Of a DNA stretch of 50,000 nt, positions 1-11,540 are shown in pieces. The notes beneath the pieces were generated by a model, which worked only from the letters and a program-made list of their open reading frames with translations, was not told the DNA's origin and searched no databases. Within the stretch, counting starts at the first letter, position 1; every line of letters starts with the position of its first letter. The DNA lies in contig CM060328.1 of assembly GCA_030674155.1 (NCBI GenBank), forward strand, positions 32,575,782 through 32,625,781. The letters are read 5' to 3'. This stretch comes from Stramonita haemastoma. Its lineage: Eukaryota; Mollusca; Gastropoda; Neogastropoda; Muricidae. The position numbers and the translations under genes were made by a program.

Positions 1-170
1 AAGACACACATACACAGTGCTGCTGCATGCTCACACACACGTGCGCGCGCGCGCACACACACACAAATGCACATGCACATACGCATACACACAGCATAAA
101 CATGAACACACACAGACACATGCACGGACGTGCACATGTATATACACACCCGCACGCAAATGCACTAATA
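1..170. repeat. CA-rich cryptic simple repeat with CG core
   Basis: The stretch is dominated by CA dinucleotides with interspersed TG, and a GTGCGCGCGCGC core lies near positions 40-55. The 127-residue open frame across it is a His-Thr string that runs on into SINE-B sequence and is not a gene. Confidence 0.85.
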
Positions 171-289
171 CTGTGCCTAAAAGAACTACATGAAAATGAA
201 CGTGAAACTGAAGATACTACTACACTATTATTTTTTTGTTATTCATCATTTAAAAAAAAAATATACCACTTTATGTCACAGCATATTTT

Positions 290-368
290 TCTGCGTGAAA
301 TGCGGGCTGCTCTCTCCGGAGAGAGCGCGTCGCCACAAGTGCAGCATATACACCCCCAAGCTGCAATG
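290..368 (-). mobile_element. SINE-B 3'-end fragment
   Basis: This matches the 3' part of the SINE-B copies at 11.1 kb and 20.0 kb: a CTGCGTGAAAT block, then a GGGCTGCTCTC arm. It contains an 18-nt perfect palindrome (GCTCTCTCCGGAGAGAGC, 309-326) and the CGTCGCCACAAGTGCAGC segment. The tRNA-like head and the central domain are missing, so it is a 5'-truncated copy. Confidence 0.7.
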
Positions 369-454
369 AGGACTCCCTCTATCCGATTTTTCCTCATGGA
401 TGGTGTCTAAACACGACAACTGTGTGCATGCTGGGTTTTATTTTTTAATGATTT

Positions 455-565
455 TCTGATCCGTTCCTACCGGCACACAATGGCCTGCTCGTACGAAAGC
501 GCGAACGGGGTTTTAACGTGTGCGCAAGATGTTCTGTGTTCATTTGCCCACGGGACATCGGTTGA
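455..565 (-). mobile_element. SINE-A internal fragment
   Basis: Read on the minus strand, this holds the SINE-A central segment: an AGAACATCTTGCGCACACGTT block, then the GGCACACAATGG complement and the CGTTCCTACCGGC edge. Both the tRNA-like head and the tail are absent, so it is an old internal remnant. Confidence 0.75.
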
Positions 566-597
566 TTGAACGGACTTGAACGCCAATGATAATATTT

Positions 598-1065
598 TTG
601 TGACTGAAAAACTACTCTTGGTGAGGGTGGGGGGGGGCTTGAGTGGAAAATGGCTTTTGTTGCTTTGTCAGAAAGAGAAATTGTGTTACTCTGAGTGAAA
701 AAAAGCTTTCTCTGCTTTGACAGGAAAATAGCCTGTGTTGCTTTGAGTGGAAAATTAGCTTCTATTGCTTTGACAGGAAAATAAACTGAGCTCCTCTGAG
801 TAAAAAATCGCTTTTCTTTCTCTGACTGAAAAATTGGGTTCCCTTTTATGAATGGAATATATATAGCTTCTTTTCTGTGGACTGAGAAACAGCTTCTGAT
901 ATTCTGACCGGGAACTACCCAATGTTGCTTCGATCGGAAAGTAACCTCTTTCGCCCTGAAATAAAAAACATTTTATGTCACACTAATTGCCAAAAATCAG
1001 GCTTTTGTTTCTCAGAGTGCAAAAATCATCTCCGATGTTGTGAGAACTGAAAAATAGTTAGCTTT
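598..1065. repeat. Degenerate ~26-bp tandem repeat
   Basis: A motif of the form GAGTGGAAAATNGCTTNTGTTGCTTT recurs roughly every 26-27 bp, in about 16 diverged units. Each unit starts with a GA-C/G-TGAAAA-like block and ends in a pyrimidine-rich GCTTT or CTCT block. Units drift strongly, so the array looks old. It ends at a T17 run near 1065-1082. No coding capacity is seen. Confidence 0.65.
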
Positions 1066-1082
1066 TTTTTTTTTTTTTTTTT

Positions 1083-1412
1083 ACTACAGAATTTGCAGAG
1101 CTGCAGAACGATAGCAGAGCCAGCACTGAATCCAGGTGGAAGAATCTCCTCAAATGAGGAGTTCACCAGCAACTCAAAACCTTGCCCTCAATCGTCCTCA
1201 TAATGTAGGTGTTCCACTGATTCTACTGTCCTCCATCCTACGTATAGCGTTTCAGCTCTTACGTAATAATGGGCCAAGAACTCCTGACTCTCTTTGCAGC
1301 TAATGTGCGTATGAAGCGAACATTAAGCTGTGTTCTACCAGGAAACAATGGACCCATTAAGATGGTTTGATATGTTTATTGGGTTCACCTACCGTTTTTT
1401 ATCGCTGCTTTA

Positions 1413-1415
<3 letters not shown>
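1083..1415. other. Unassigned unique sequence
   Basis: Mixed-composition DNA between the degenerate tandem repeat and the GT array. No open frame of note, RNA gene or SINE match was seen. Confidence 0.4.
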
Positions 1416-1454
<39 letters not shown>

Positions 1455-1765
1455 TGTGTGTGTGTGTGTGTGCGTGTGTGTGTTTTGTGTGTGAATGTGT
1501 GTGTGTGTGTGCATGTGTGTGTGTGTGCGTGTGTGTCAATGTGTGTGTGTGTGTGTGTGTGCGGCGTGTGTGTGTGTGTGAATGTGTGTGTGTGTGAATG
1601 TGTGTGTGTGAATGTGTGTGTGAATGTGTGTGTGTATGAATGTGTGTGTGTGTGAATGTGTGTGTGTGTGTGTGGGTGTGTGTGTGTGTGAGGAGTGAGA
1701 GAGAGATACAGACAGACAGACAGACAGACAGAGACTGAGACAGAGACAGAGAGAGAGAGAGATTT
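1416..1765. repeat. Compound (TG)n-(AG)n/(CAGA)n microsatellite
   Basis: About 270 bp of TG repeat is interrupted by regularly spaced GAATG units. It passes directly into GAGAGA and a (CAGA)n tract at 1690-1762. Cys-Val and His-Thr open frames here are translations of the repeat. Confidence 0.97.
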
Positions 1766-1983
1766 TGTGTCGCAGAAACAACCCTGCTATTGTGTTTCTA
1801 ATGTCAAGGATGCAAAGCCAGAGGCCATACAAGTGTATTCTTAATATTCATTTCTTCCATCAAGACCACTTGACGGAGAGAGAGAGAGAATTCAGAAGAA
1901 AAATAAAGCCCAAACCATCCAGCGCTGGGGCGAGCTGCCCTGTGCAACCTGTCTTTATCTGTCTGTTGATATTGTTATAATTG

Positions 1984-2335
<352 letters not shown>

Positions 2336-2339
2336 TAAT

Positions 2340-3300
2340 TGTGTGTATGTGTATGAGACAATGCTCAGAGGGGATGTTCTGTGTACAATAGTTTGACTTA
2401 AGCTGTTGACTTGGCATACTACATCCGATACAGAGGTTATTACTGTGTACACTGTGAAGCAATGAGCAGCTATAGTTTCTGAAATTATCAGATGAGATGT
2501 TTTGATTCTCACACCATTTTCTTTTCTTATGACATCAAATACTATATGCGCAATGTGTAACTGTCTGGGTTTTTTTTTTAGGTAGCTATTGTTTTTTGCA
2601 TATTGATAAAGAAATCTTGTGGCATTGTACCAGCTAATGGCTGGCAAAATAATTGTGTTAAGTGAGCAATTTCTTTTTGGTAAGGATACTGTTCTTGAAA
2701 ATACTATAACTACTGAATGCGATTAATTTCAACAAACTCGATGCTGGTTGTACTTGGGGATTCTTTTATAGGGATACGATACTGAAAATATCAAGTATTA
2801 CGTCCTCGGCTTTGTTTTCAGGTGATATTGGATTCAGGTGGTCTTCTTCTAAGAAGAAGCAGGGTAAATGAAGACATCTCTGATCTGTATTTGTACACAT
2901 TTTTATTAGTCTTAGTCACAACGTTATGCGTGTTTAGGAATATACATCCATGGACGTACACTATTGTGTTGCCAGGATCAACGCAAAGCTTGTGAGAAGT
3001 CATGAGTGATTAGGTTTTCACTTTTTTTCATTTTTTCCACCTTGATACTTTGACATGATTGTATTGTGACCAAAGGCCAATGCGCACTAACCATTTTGGA
3101 GTTTCAAAGTTTCTATCATTTTGTGGATTTTTTGTGGGTTTTGTTGTTTTATCTTTTTAGGGGGGTGCTTTTTTTTGTTTTTGTATATTGTTGTGGGTTT
3201 TTTGTTTGGTTGTTTTTCGCTGGGCATCTTCTTTCTTTTGAGTTTTGTTTTTCGTTTTGAGTGTATGGCTTTTGAGCTTATTTGACTATCACGATGTATC
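2340..3300. other. A/T-rich unique sequence without recognised genes
   Basis: No SINE, tandem array or convincing open frame was seen. The stretch 3120-3260 is T-rich with scattered G runs. Reading frames of 60-80 codons here have the composition of A/T-rich spacer. Confidence 0.5.
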
Positions 3301-3307
3301 TTTAAAG

Positions 3308-3371
3308 GCGGGGGCTGGATGCACAAAAAATACGAGGGTTTTTATGTATCATCCTCGAAATAAAAGAATTG
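3308..3371 (+). mobile_element. SINE-A 3'-tail fragment
   Basis: A GGGGGCTGGATG block is followed by an ATCCTCGAAATAAAAGAA motif, the order seen in the last ~60 nt of full SINE-A copies. It is a 5'-truncated tail only, ending in TGATTTGATTT-like short repeats. Confidence 0.65.
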
Positions 3372-3403
3372 ATTGTTTTGATTTGATCTAATTTGGTTTG
3401 ATT

Positions 3404-3645
<242 letters not shown>

Positions 3646-3990
3646 GACGGATAGCCTAGTAGTCAGAACATTGCGAAGGCAATTTGACGACCCGGATTCG
3701 AGTCCGGTCGAAGAGATTTTTGTCCTGGAGTTAACATCAGTGCTGACTCCACTCTCCCCAAAAGTCCTTCGGATGAGACTTTAAACCAAGGCCCCGTGTG
3801 CGAACGCACGCAGAACATCTTGCGCACACGTTAGATCTTGTTCCGCTTTTCATAAGTGTAGGCCATCGTGTGCCAGTGGGAACAAATGACATTTACAAAA
3901 CTGCATACACACGGGACTGGATGTAAAACAGCACAAGGGTGCTTATTCCATTATTCTCGATATAAAAGAATAAATCAATAAATCAATCTA
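3646..3990 (+). mobile_element. SINE-A, full-length copy
   Basis: A tRNA-derived SINE of about 345 bp. The head carries a pol III A box (TAGCCTAGTAGTCAG, 3652-3666) and a B box (GGATTCGAGTCC, 3694-3705), about 40 nt apart as in a tRNA gene. The central domain includes the CTTCGGATGAGAC and GGCCCCGTGTGCGAACGCA segments. The tail reads CGGGACTGGATGTAAAA, then a stem-like GCACAAGGGTGCTTATTCC, then CTCGATATAAAAGAATAAA with (TAAA)-like repeats. It lies immediately 3' of a CT array. Transcription by pol III is inferred from the boxes only. Confidence 0.88.
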
Positions 3991-4059
3991 TCTCTATTTC
4001 TTTTGCACCCATTCCGTCTTTCTCTTCATTTATTAAAAAAAAAACATTTTGTAGCCTTC

Positions 4060-4699
4060 TGTGTATCATAACTTAGGCCTATAACCACTAGTTTGTATTA
4101 TATGTGCTTCATTTTTGTTGATGAACCTTGCTACAAAACAAAGTAATGAAATCTAAACAAATGTGGACAACATAAAAGAGGCAAATATCCTTGATAGCAG
4201 TCTTGCGCCAAGCTTAAAAAAACAAAAAACAACTAAACACAAGCAACAAAAGAAAAAAAGAACGATAGCAACTGAGCCAATAACAGAAACAACAAAAACA
4301 CAAACGAATAAAAGAAAAAAAGCAAGAAAACTTAAGAAAAAGCAGTAGAAGAAAACTTAACAGAAAGCAGTAGACATCAAAGAAAAAGCCTCTAAATGCA
4401 AAAACAAAAGCAAAACAAAACAAAAATACCAAACAACAACAAAAAAACACACAGGAACTTTTCGTTGTCAAACTCTTTTTTCGTAAACAAATTTGTTTTT
4501 AGATTTATCAGTTTTGAAATAATAAAAAAGTTGTGTAGCTACATTTAGTTTTTAATGTTTGTTCGGTTCTTGTTCTCTCTCTGTCTCTCTGTCTCCCTAT
4601 CTCTGTCTCTGTCTCTCTCTCTCACTTACTCACTCACTCCTCTTGAATGTAAGACGCAGAACTTGTAGTCTTAGTTCTTCAATCCATTTCTTTTACCCA
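4060..4699. other. A-rich spacer and short CT tract
   Basis: Positions 4210-4460 are strongly A-rich on the plus strand (AAACAAAA-type sequence). 4573-4640 is a short interrupted CTGT/CT tract. The lysine-rich and phenylalanine-rich frames here are compositional. Confidence 0.6.
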
Positions 4700-4780
4700 T
4701 TGACGCAAGCGTGGCTTTAACTGCACAAGAATGCTTATCCCGTTATACTCGATATAAAAGAATAAAATAAAAATAAAACA
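4700..4780 (+). mobile_element. SINE-A 3'-tail fragment
   Basis: It contains the ACTGCACAAGAATGCTTATCC hairpin-like motif, then CTCGATATAAAAGAATAAA and A-rich tail repeats. It is heavily 5'-truncated. Confidence 0.7.
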
Positions 4781-5700
4781 AATTGTGCACTGCTATTTAT
4801 CCATTTCTCTGTCTTATCAATGTCTTTGACATCCTTGGTGAGCTTCCTGATGATGGTAACATTCGACATAAGAGGCATTGCCAGCGGAATGTTTATCCAC
4901 TATGTCTCGTCATCTGGGCTGTTTTTCTTTGTTTATGCTTTGTACACTATTAGTGTTTTGTGCTTTGTACATACTACTTGTGGATCAGAGAAGAGTGCAT
5001 CTAAGACATAAGATACAGAAAACATCAAGAGTTGTTTTTACCTTATGAAGTATGCAAGTCTGTGAGACCCAAGATATGGGGGTTCTATGTATTTATTTAT
5101 TCATCTATTTGTTTATCTTTTCGTTTGTTTACATGATTAGCCTTATGCTTTATTAATTCCATGAATTGGAATGCAGATACCTTTAATTATAGGTAAAATG
5201 AAAAATGGTCACACACGTTAAGTTCTTTTTATTTGTCAATCTCGGCTCTCTAGCTTAGACACGAAGGGGAATGTTTACTTATCACTCCCACTTTATGCAA
5301 ATGAAACAAATATTCTATTCAATTCCCTCAGCTGGCTTACCGAAGGACTTTGACTCATTATAGATTTGTGAGATATATCTCTTTGATGCTTTACTATAAA
5401 CTCACCACAGGTACAGAACTATAATTATGGGGAAGCTAAATCGGAGGTCACCATGAGGCCAGAGCAGCTGGGGACACCGAATCAGAGGCAGTTTTTAACA
5501 GCATAATGACCAATGATAATGAGGATAACGTAATGTCGATGCTGTTTAAATGCGTATACTTTAAGACTGCTTGACAAGGTTGTGCTCTACATGTGCTATC
5601 ATAATATATCCTGGCATCAACTAGACTTAGAAGGTACAGACACTTGTAGTGTTGGTCAGATAATTCAAGCAACACTCTAAAATTTGCATCCTTAAAATAG
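4781..5700. other. A/T-rich unique sequence
   Basis: No repeat family or RNA gene was recognised. The 98-codon minus frame at 5448-5744 runs into the SINE-like element at 5705 and has no motif; I do not support it as a gene. Confidence 0.4.
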
Positions 5701-5704
5701 GAGG

Positions 5705-5869
5705 AAGCTCGACTGTGTGGTCCTAGTCTTCCCAATGAGTTCACAGCACACTCGCTCTAGGTAGAAGCTGGCAGGCATCCGGAAAATCCCTATGACTCTT
5801 AAGGGATTTGAACCTGCGGCCTTCCAGTCTGTAACCCAAGGTGCTGACGACTTTACCACTGTGGCTGAT
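5705..5869 (-). mobile_element. tRNA-derived SINE-like element (type D)
   Basis: On the minus strand a GCCACAGTGGTAAAG head (A-box-like) is followed about 40 nt later by a canonical B box, GGTTCAAATCC (complement at 5804-5814). The body then reads CGGATGCCTGCCAGC and AACTCATTGGGAAGACTAGG. It does not match SINE-A, -B or -C outside the promoter boxes. Only one copy is present, so its boundaries and repeat status are uncertain. Confidence 0.45.
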
Positions 5870-5879
5870 TTTAACTTCT

Positions 5880-6780
5880 TTTAAAAATAATGATTAATCG
5901 TAGGAAAAGTAGGCCATAAAAGGAGTGTGCATGTATTACACTACAACACAAATAACAAAGAAGAAACAACACTAACTAAACTAATTGTACGTAGTGTATG
6001 AAAAGTTATTCAAACAGATCCGTTTACCTGACTTTAAATTCCATGATTTTTTTCCACAGATAATTCATGACTTTGCACTGAAAAAGATTGAGCTTTAAGA
6101 AAAGTTACAAAAACCACACGCGTGCTATGTTTTGTAGGAATACTTTTCTAAAAAATAAACTTCAACTTCTTTTATATGACAACAGATTTAACGCAGGTCT
6201 CTGAAACAATATCCGTTCATGTTCCCCCGAGAGAACAATTAGATACATATAGTTTTCACTTTATTTCAGTTTCATGCAGTCATTACAATTACTGCAAATT
6301 TGATGTGATTAAAATGATACTTTTGCTACAGACTGCACTGTTATAGCTGGACAAGCGTAACGCGTAGATGTTTTGTTTGTTTTTTTAATCTGGAGGAACT
6401 AAGATATGTTCGTATGTTACGAAATTTAAAATTGGAATTTTGTAAACCTGAATTTTTGTAAAGAGCAAAACAGCTTTTGGGTATAAAGCTAAAGAAAAAA
6501 AGCCCTGTTTCCATTATCACAAAAATATATGAGCCCAAACTATGCTTGTTAACACTGTTTCAAAAGTTTATAAGATGTACCAGCTTTCTGAATAGATAAA
6601 ATTATTAACTTTGTGATTAAAACTGTTGAATTGTGGATCATTTTTTTAAAAAGTCAAACCGTCTGCCTCGATCAATTTAAACTGTAATGAATTATATTTC
6701 ATTGTGTTAAAAGCTATATTATATCCTGCCGAAGTTGATATTAGCCCAAGAGTGATACATTTTCGGGCAATTTCTTTTCT
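5880..6780. other. A/T-rich unique sequence
   Basis: No coding frame, SINE or tandem array was recognised in about 900 bp. Confidence 0.45.
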
Positions 6781-6784
6781 TATG

Positions 6785-6826
6785 ATTTGATTTGATTTAT
6801 TCTTTTATATCGGGGATAATGGAGAC
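6785..6826 (-). mobile_element. SINE-A terminal tail remnant
   Basis: It reads TTTATTCTTTTATATCGGGG and then ATAATGGA, the complement of the last ~40 nt of SINE-A. Nothing upstream of the tail is preserved. Confidence 0.6.
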
Positions 6827-6881
6827 CAGAAGAATGTTCCACAGAGTTATAAGTCTGTGATCATGATCTCCGCCTCCAAAG

Positions 6882-7275
6882 ATTTGACCTAATGCAGTGG
6901 GTAACGCGCCTGGCTTGAAAGTAAATAGTCAGGGTCAGAAGTGTGCCCGTGGTTCAAACCCCGTTTGGACCTGAACACTTTTTCACTATTCACGAGTAGT
7001 GGTCTAGGTGCTAGTCTTTCTGATGAAACGATAAACCAAGGTCCCGTGTGTTAAACAAAATCATTTAGTATACGTAAAAGAAGTCACGGCAATAAGAGAG
7101 TTGCCCCTGACAACATTTTGTAGAAAAAAAAGCTAATGTGAAAACAAATACAGTAACAGACAGGAAAAGAAATACTGAGTGGCGCTACTCTTATCAGAAC
7201 GTGCTCTTCCCGGAGAGAGCAGCCCAAATTTGCAGCAAAGAAATCAGCTGTGACTTACAGTCGTATAAAAAAAAT
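6882..7275 (+). mobile_element. SINE-B, near full-length copy
   Basis: A tRNA-like head with GCAGTGGGTAACGCGCC and a B box (GTGGTTCAAACCCCG) is followed by the domain shared with SINE-A (TCTGATGAAACGATAAACC, then CCCGTGTG). Next comes the B-specific body (TACGTAAAAGAA, CATTTTGTAGAAAAA) and the 3' CTCTTCCCGGAGAGAGCAGCCC palindrome region. It is followed about 20 bp later by a (TG)n array. Confidence 0.8.
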
Positions 7276-7296
7276 GTAAACGAAATTAAACTGAAG

Positions 7297-7580
<284 letters not shown>

Positions 7581-8077
7581 TACATTTTCTTCAAAAGCTG
7601 CTTCATTCGCAGAAAGTCAAACCGCTGAGAAAATAGACATGAGTTTGTTTTTCTGTGTCTTCTTTGACATCAATTACAGGCAACGAAGGACGGCCCCAAA
7701 AGGCATTGACTGTAATGGGAGGCGACTACGATCAAACTAGACTCTAAAGACTGCTTCCCCCTGAGAAATACAACTCATGTCTGATTAACTTGCCAAAACT
7801 TTTCTGCTTCCTTGTCTTTATTAAAGTTTGTTGTATTGCAGAATAATTTTTAGCAAGATAAACTAAACCTTTTTTTATACATTTCTTGTCATTTTTTTCG
7901 ATTAATATTGTGAGCTTTACAATGACTGAGAAAAAAGACAGAAAAGCGATTCAAAGATTTGCTAATTTAAAAAACAACAACAAGAAAATAATATTATCCA
8001 ATCATTTAGCTACCGATTTAGATCTGTAGAGTTTGCAAATTGTGCATTTCTACAAGATTTTGTGTACTCTTTTACGG
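7581..8077. other. Unique spacer
   Basis: A/T-rich DNA without a recognised feature. Confidence 0.4.
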
Positions 8078-8590
8078 ACACCATAGCCGAATGGTAAGAC
8101 GGTTGATTTCAGTCACATACGTCCATATATGGATCAGTGGATCGGTGGTCTAGAGGTAACGAGCTTTTGCCTAGAAAGCGAAAAGTCCGAATTGGAAGTG
8201 TGCGGTGGTTCCAACCCCGCTAGGACTAGAACTTTCCTTCAACCATTAAGACCATGAGAGGTGGTATGGGTGTTTGTCTTTTGAATAAGACAATAAACCA
8301 ACGTCCCGTGTGTTACACAAACTTATTTAGCACACGTACGTAAAAGAACCCATGGCAACATGAGGATGGTCTCTGGCAAAATTCTGTAGATAAAGTCAAT
8401 CTAATAACAGAGAAAAATAATACAAATGCAGACAGCAAAATAAAAAGAAAAAAACTGGGTGGTGCTGCTCTTGTAACGACGTGCTCTCCCAAGTAGAGCA
8501 GCCCGAATTTGAAGCAGAGAAATCTGCCATGATTTAAAAGGGGTAAGAACATGAAAATGAAATGATATAACACCAACACAACTTGGGCTG
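8078..8590 (+). mobile_element. SINE-B copy preceded by a second tRNA-like head
   Basis: The SINE-B proper starts near 8136 with A box TGGTCTAGAGG and B box GTGGTTCCAACCCCG. It continues through the shared GACAATAAACCAACGTCCCG domain and the B body (AAAATTCTGTAGATAAAG), to the CTCTCCCAAGTAGAGCAGCCC 3' arm. Directly upstream, 8083-8110 holds another A-box-like string (ATAGCCGAATGGTAAGACGG), which looks like a truncated tRNA-like head of different type. The palindrome is imperfect here. Confidence 0.78.
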
Positions 8591-8880
8591 TATATAACAT
8601 TTTACTTTTTTGTTAATTTTCACCATAGGGGTCATTCATACCATTTAGCCTTTTTAAGTTGTTTTTGCTCTCTGTTCAAGTTGTTTTGGGTTTTTTTTTC
8701 CCCAGAAAATAAAATCGTTTAAAAACAAATTGAAGTCAGCATTGGTGTAAATATCATCATTATTGCTACTCATATGCAAAGAACCGAACAGTAAACTGGT
8801 CCCATTATAATTTATGTTTTCGTTTTATATAGTGCTGTACTATTTAAACAAGTACCTGTAGAGAAAAAAAAAATGGCGGT
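8591..8880. other. Unique spacer
   Basis: A/T-rich DNA with no recognised feature. Confidence 0.4.
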
Positions 8881-8884
8881 GATT

Positions 8885-9236
8885 ACATTTTTTTTTCTTT
8901 CTTTCTGTCAAACTGTTCAGTTTTTTTTTTCTTTTTTAAATATTTCTTTTTTCTTATCTTTTCAGTCTTTCTGTTTTTGTTTTTTTTTTTTTTTTCTGTC
9001 TTCCTCTCTTTTTGTCTTTAATTCATTCTTTCTGGGCTTTTTTTTTCTTTTCAGTCTTCTTTCTTTTTTTTTTTTTTTTACCTTTTCAGTCTTTCTTTCT
9101 TTCTTTTTTCTTACTTTCTTTCTTTTATTTACTTCTTTCTTTCTTGACATTCTTTCTTTCTTTTCTTTCTTTGCTTTCTTTCTTTGTTTCTTTGTTTGCT
9201 TGTTTGTTTTTTCTTTCTTTCATTCATTCTATCTTG

Positions 9237-9269
<33 letters not shown>

Positions 9270-9345
9270 CGCGCGCGTGTGTGTATACGTGTATACGCGT
9301 GCACGTGCGCGTGCGTGAGTATATATATGTGTGTGGGTGTGTTAG
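8885..9345. repeat. Poly-T/(TTTC)n tract followed by (TG)n-(CG)n
   Basis: About 350 bp of T-rich, TTTC-rich polypyrimidine passes into GTGTGT, an uninterrupted CG run at 9262-9278, and then irregular GTGCACGTGCG. The Phe-rich open frames are compositional. The CG core flanked by TG is a classic potential Z-DNA sequence. Confidence 0.95.
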
Positions 9346-9626
9346 CCGGCTCTGTAACCATTAATTCTCTCCCCGCAGAACAAAGACACTCTTTCTTCTG
9401 CTTCTTCTTCTCCCTTGTGGCATGTCCCACATTCTTAAACTTAATTTCTCGTCACTTCAAATTCTCTTTCTCTCTCTTCTCCTCCTTTCCCTTTGAAGTC
9501 GTTGGTAAGATGTATGCGGTCTTTGACTTCGTATTCATGAAACAACCGGTGTGGGAGGAAACTAAATGACTGCCTCCCCTTGAGATTTACGCTACAGGCA
9601 CACACACAACAACTACAGCTATTTGC

Positions 9627-9677
9627 AATGAGAAAGGAGGGGGTGGGGGAGGGGGTGGGCGTGGGGGTGGGGGCGGG
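9627..9677 (+). other. G-quadruplex-like G tract
   Basis: At least six runs of three or more G lie close together (a GGGGGTGGGGGAGGGGGTGGG-type pattern, then GGGGGTGGGGGCGGG). This satisfies the usual G3+ N1-7 quadruplex pattern. The last G run merges with the start of the SINE-A head at 9673. Confidence 0.7.
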
Positions 9678-10006
9678 ATTGCCAGATGGTCAGAGTGATA
9701 CGTTCGTGATCTGTTGATCCGGGTTCGAATCTCATTTAAGAAAGTTTGTTTTTTTTTCTCTGAGTTAACATCAGTGCTGATTCCATTCCCCCCAAGGAAG
9801 TCCTTCGGATGAGACTAGATACCGAAGTCCCGTGTGCAAACGCACGCAGAACATCTTGTGACACGTTTGAAACCCGCTCTGCTTTTGGATGTGTAGCCAT
9901 TGTGTGCCGGTGAGAGCTGATGGCAAAATTGACAAAACTGCAACACACGGGGACTGGATGTAAAAATAAAACATAACTGTTTATTCCATTACCTCGAGAA
10001 CAAAAG
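9673..10006 (+). mobile_element. SINE-A, full-length copy
   Basis: The head has a degraded A box (TTGCCAGATGGTCAG) and an intact B box (GGGTTCGAATCTC). The central GTCCTTCGGATGAGAC and AACGCACGCAGAACATCTTG segments and the ACACGGGGACTGGATGTAAA tail start are clear. The tail end (CCATTACCTCGAGAACAAAAG) is diverged. Confidence 0.85.
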
Positions 10007-10203
10007 CTAAATGGGTAGAGTGTTTGAAGTGCATCCCTCGGGTCTATGACGTTGTCGAGGTCAAATCTTGGTAGGTGCGTATGATAAAATACAGTTGTAT
10101 ATCCTACCAACCCTCCAGGGTCAGCCTTCCTCTGTCTTTGGTGTTTGTTGGTAAAAATGACTTTAGGTCGTAAAGTAAAATTTTCCAATAATCTATGAGA
10201 TTG

Positions 10204-10462
10204 TTAGGGTAGCGAAGCATCGGAGACTTCAGTTTCTCCAGGGGGCCAGCACATTGAAGGCAGTGCCCACCTCCTCGCCCTCACTGATTTACCTTCCCTG
10301 TCCCTAAACATGGTCAGGAGCTCATTTACAGCTGGGCAAACTGTGGGACTGTACTGAAGCTAATGCGCGGAATCGGTCACCCATTCACTTGGTAACCACA
10401 CTCAATGCTTCTTAAATTAACATTAGCTTAGGGAAAGCGAGTGCTCTGACAGCTGAGTTATA
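10204..10462 (-). mobile_element. SINE-C (tRNA/5S chimera), diverged copy
   Basis: On the minus strand the order is a tRNA-like head, a 5S-like block (complement of GGTCACCCATTCACTTGG), a CAGCTGTAAATGAGC segment, and the body ending in the GAAACTGAAGTCTCCGATGC region. The box-C-like string is diverged (ACTTGG and TGGGTGACC spaced by AA rather than AT), consistent with an old copy. Confidence 0.75.
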
Positions 10463-10729
10463 ATGTTCCCAGTACTTGTGCGTACACTAAAAAATACAAA
10501 TGTGTGCTTTAAGGATTTCTGGATTCGCTTTAGTTTAAGTAGTGGATTACAGAAAACAACAATTGTATACTCAGCATGCACACTGAGGCAGGAGAAGCAT
10601 GGGATCCAACAAGGTCAGTTTTCTGATGAGGCACAGGCTGAGCAGCTTGGTGATCTGCTACAGGTACTGCTCCACACTTAACGGGCTAGAATGGAGCACA
10701 TAGAGTCACAAGCACAAACAAACCCCCCC

Positions 10730-10766
10730 CCACACACACACAGAGTACGGATACCATCAGCACACA

Positions 10767-10814
<48 letters not shown>

Positions 10815-10839
10815 CACCCCACACACACACACACACACA

Positions 10840-10878
<39 letters not shown>

Positions 10879-11080
10879 ATCACACACTAACAGGCACACA
10901 CCACACATACACACACACACTCACACTAAAACACACACATACACTCACACACACACAAATACACACATACACACACAACGCAAACACACACGTACACACA
11001 AACACTACACACATACATACACTCACACACTAACACACACACACATACACAATACACACATGCACGCGCGCGCGCGCATT
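10730..11080. repeat. (CA)n array
   Basis: About 350 bp of CA repeat with TACA and ACACC interruptions ends in a CGCGCGCGCG core at 11066-11078. Open frames on both strands are repeat translations. Confidence 0.97.
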
Positions 11081-11134
11081 ATCCCCTTTCCTACTTCCTC
11101 CTAACCATTCATTTATGAAAACAACATTGTCACA

Positions 11135-11540
11135 TCGCATAGAAATCACGGCAGATTTCTATGCATGAAAATTCGGGCTATTCTTCTTGAGGAGAAAGCG
11201 CCGCCACAACAGCAGTGCCACCCTTTTTTTTATTCCTGTCTGCAACTGTTTTTGTTTCCCTATCATAAAGACCTTTCTCTACAGAATTTTGCCAGGGACA
11301 ACTTTCTTTTTTGTTGTGGGCTCTTTTACGTACGCTAAATATGTGTAACACACGCGGCCTCAGTTTATCGTCTTATCCAAAAGATTAGCACCCAGACCAT
11401 CACATACGGCGTAGTTGATGGGGGGGGGAGGGGGGGGGGAAATTTTGGGCCCAAACAGGGATTGAACCACCTCACATTCCGAACCCGGATTATTTGCTTT
11501 CTAGGCAGGTGCGTTGCCTCTAGACCGCCAATCGACTCTG
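11135..11540 (-). mobile_element. SINE-B, full-length copy
   Basis: Read on the minus strand it starts with the tRNA-like head (GCGGTCTAGAGGCAACGC, B-box-like GGTTCAATCCC), interrupted near 11420-11440 by G-rich low complexity. It continues through GACGATAAACTGAGGCC (shared domain), GCGTACGTAAAAGAG and ATTCTGTAGAGAAAGG, and ends in a weakened palindrome arm. All SINE-B segments are in order. Confidence 0.83.
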
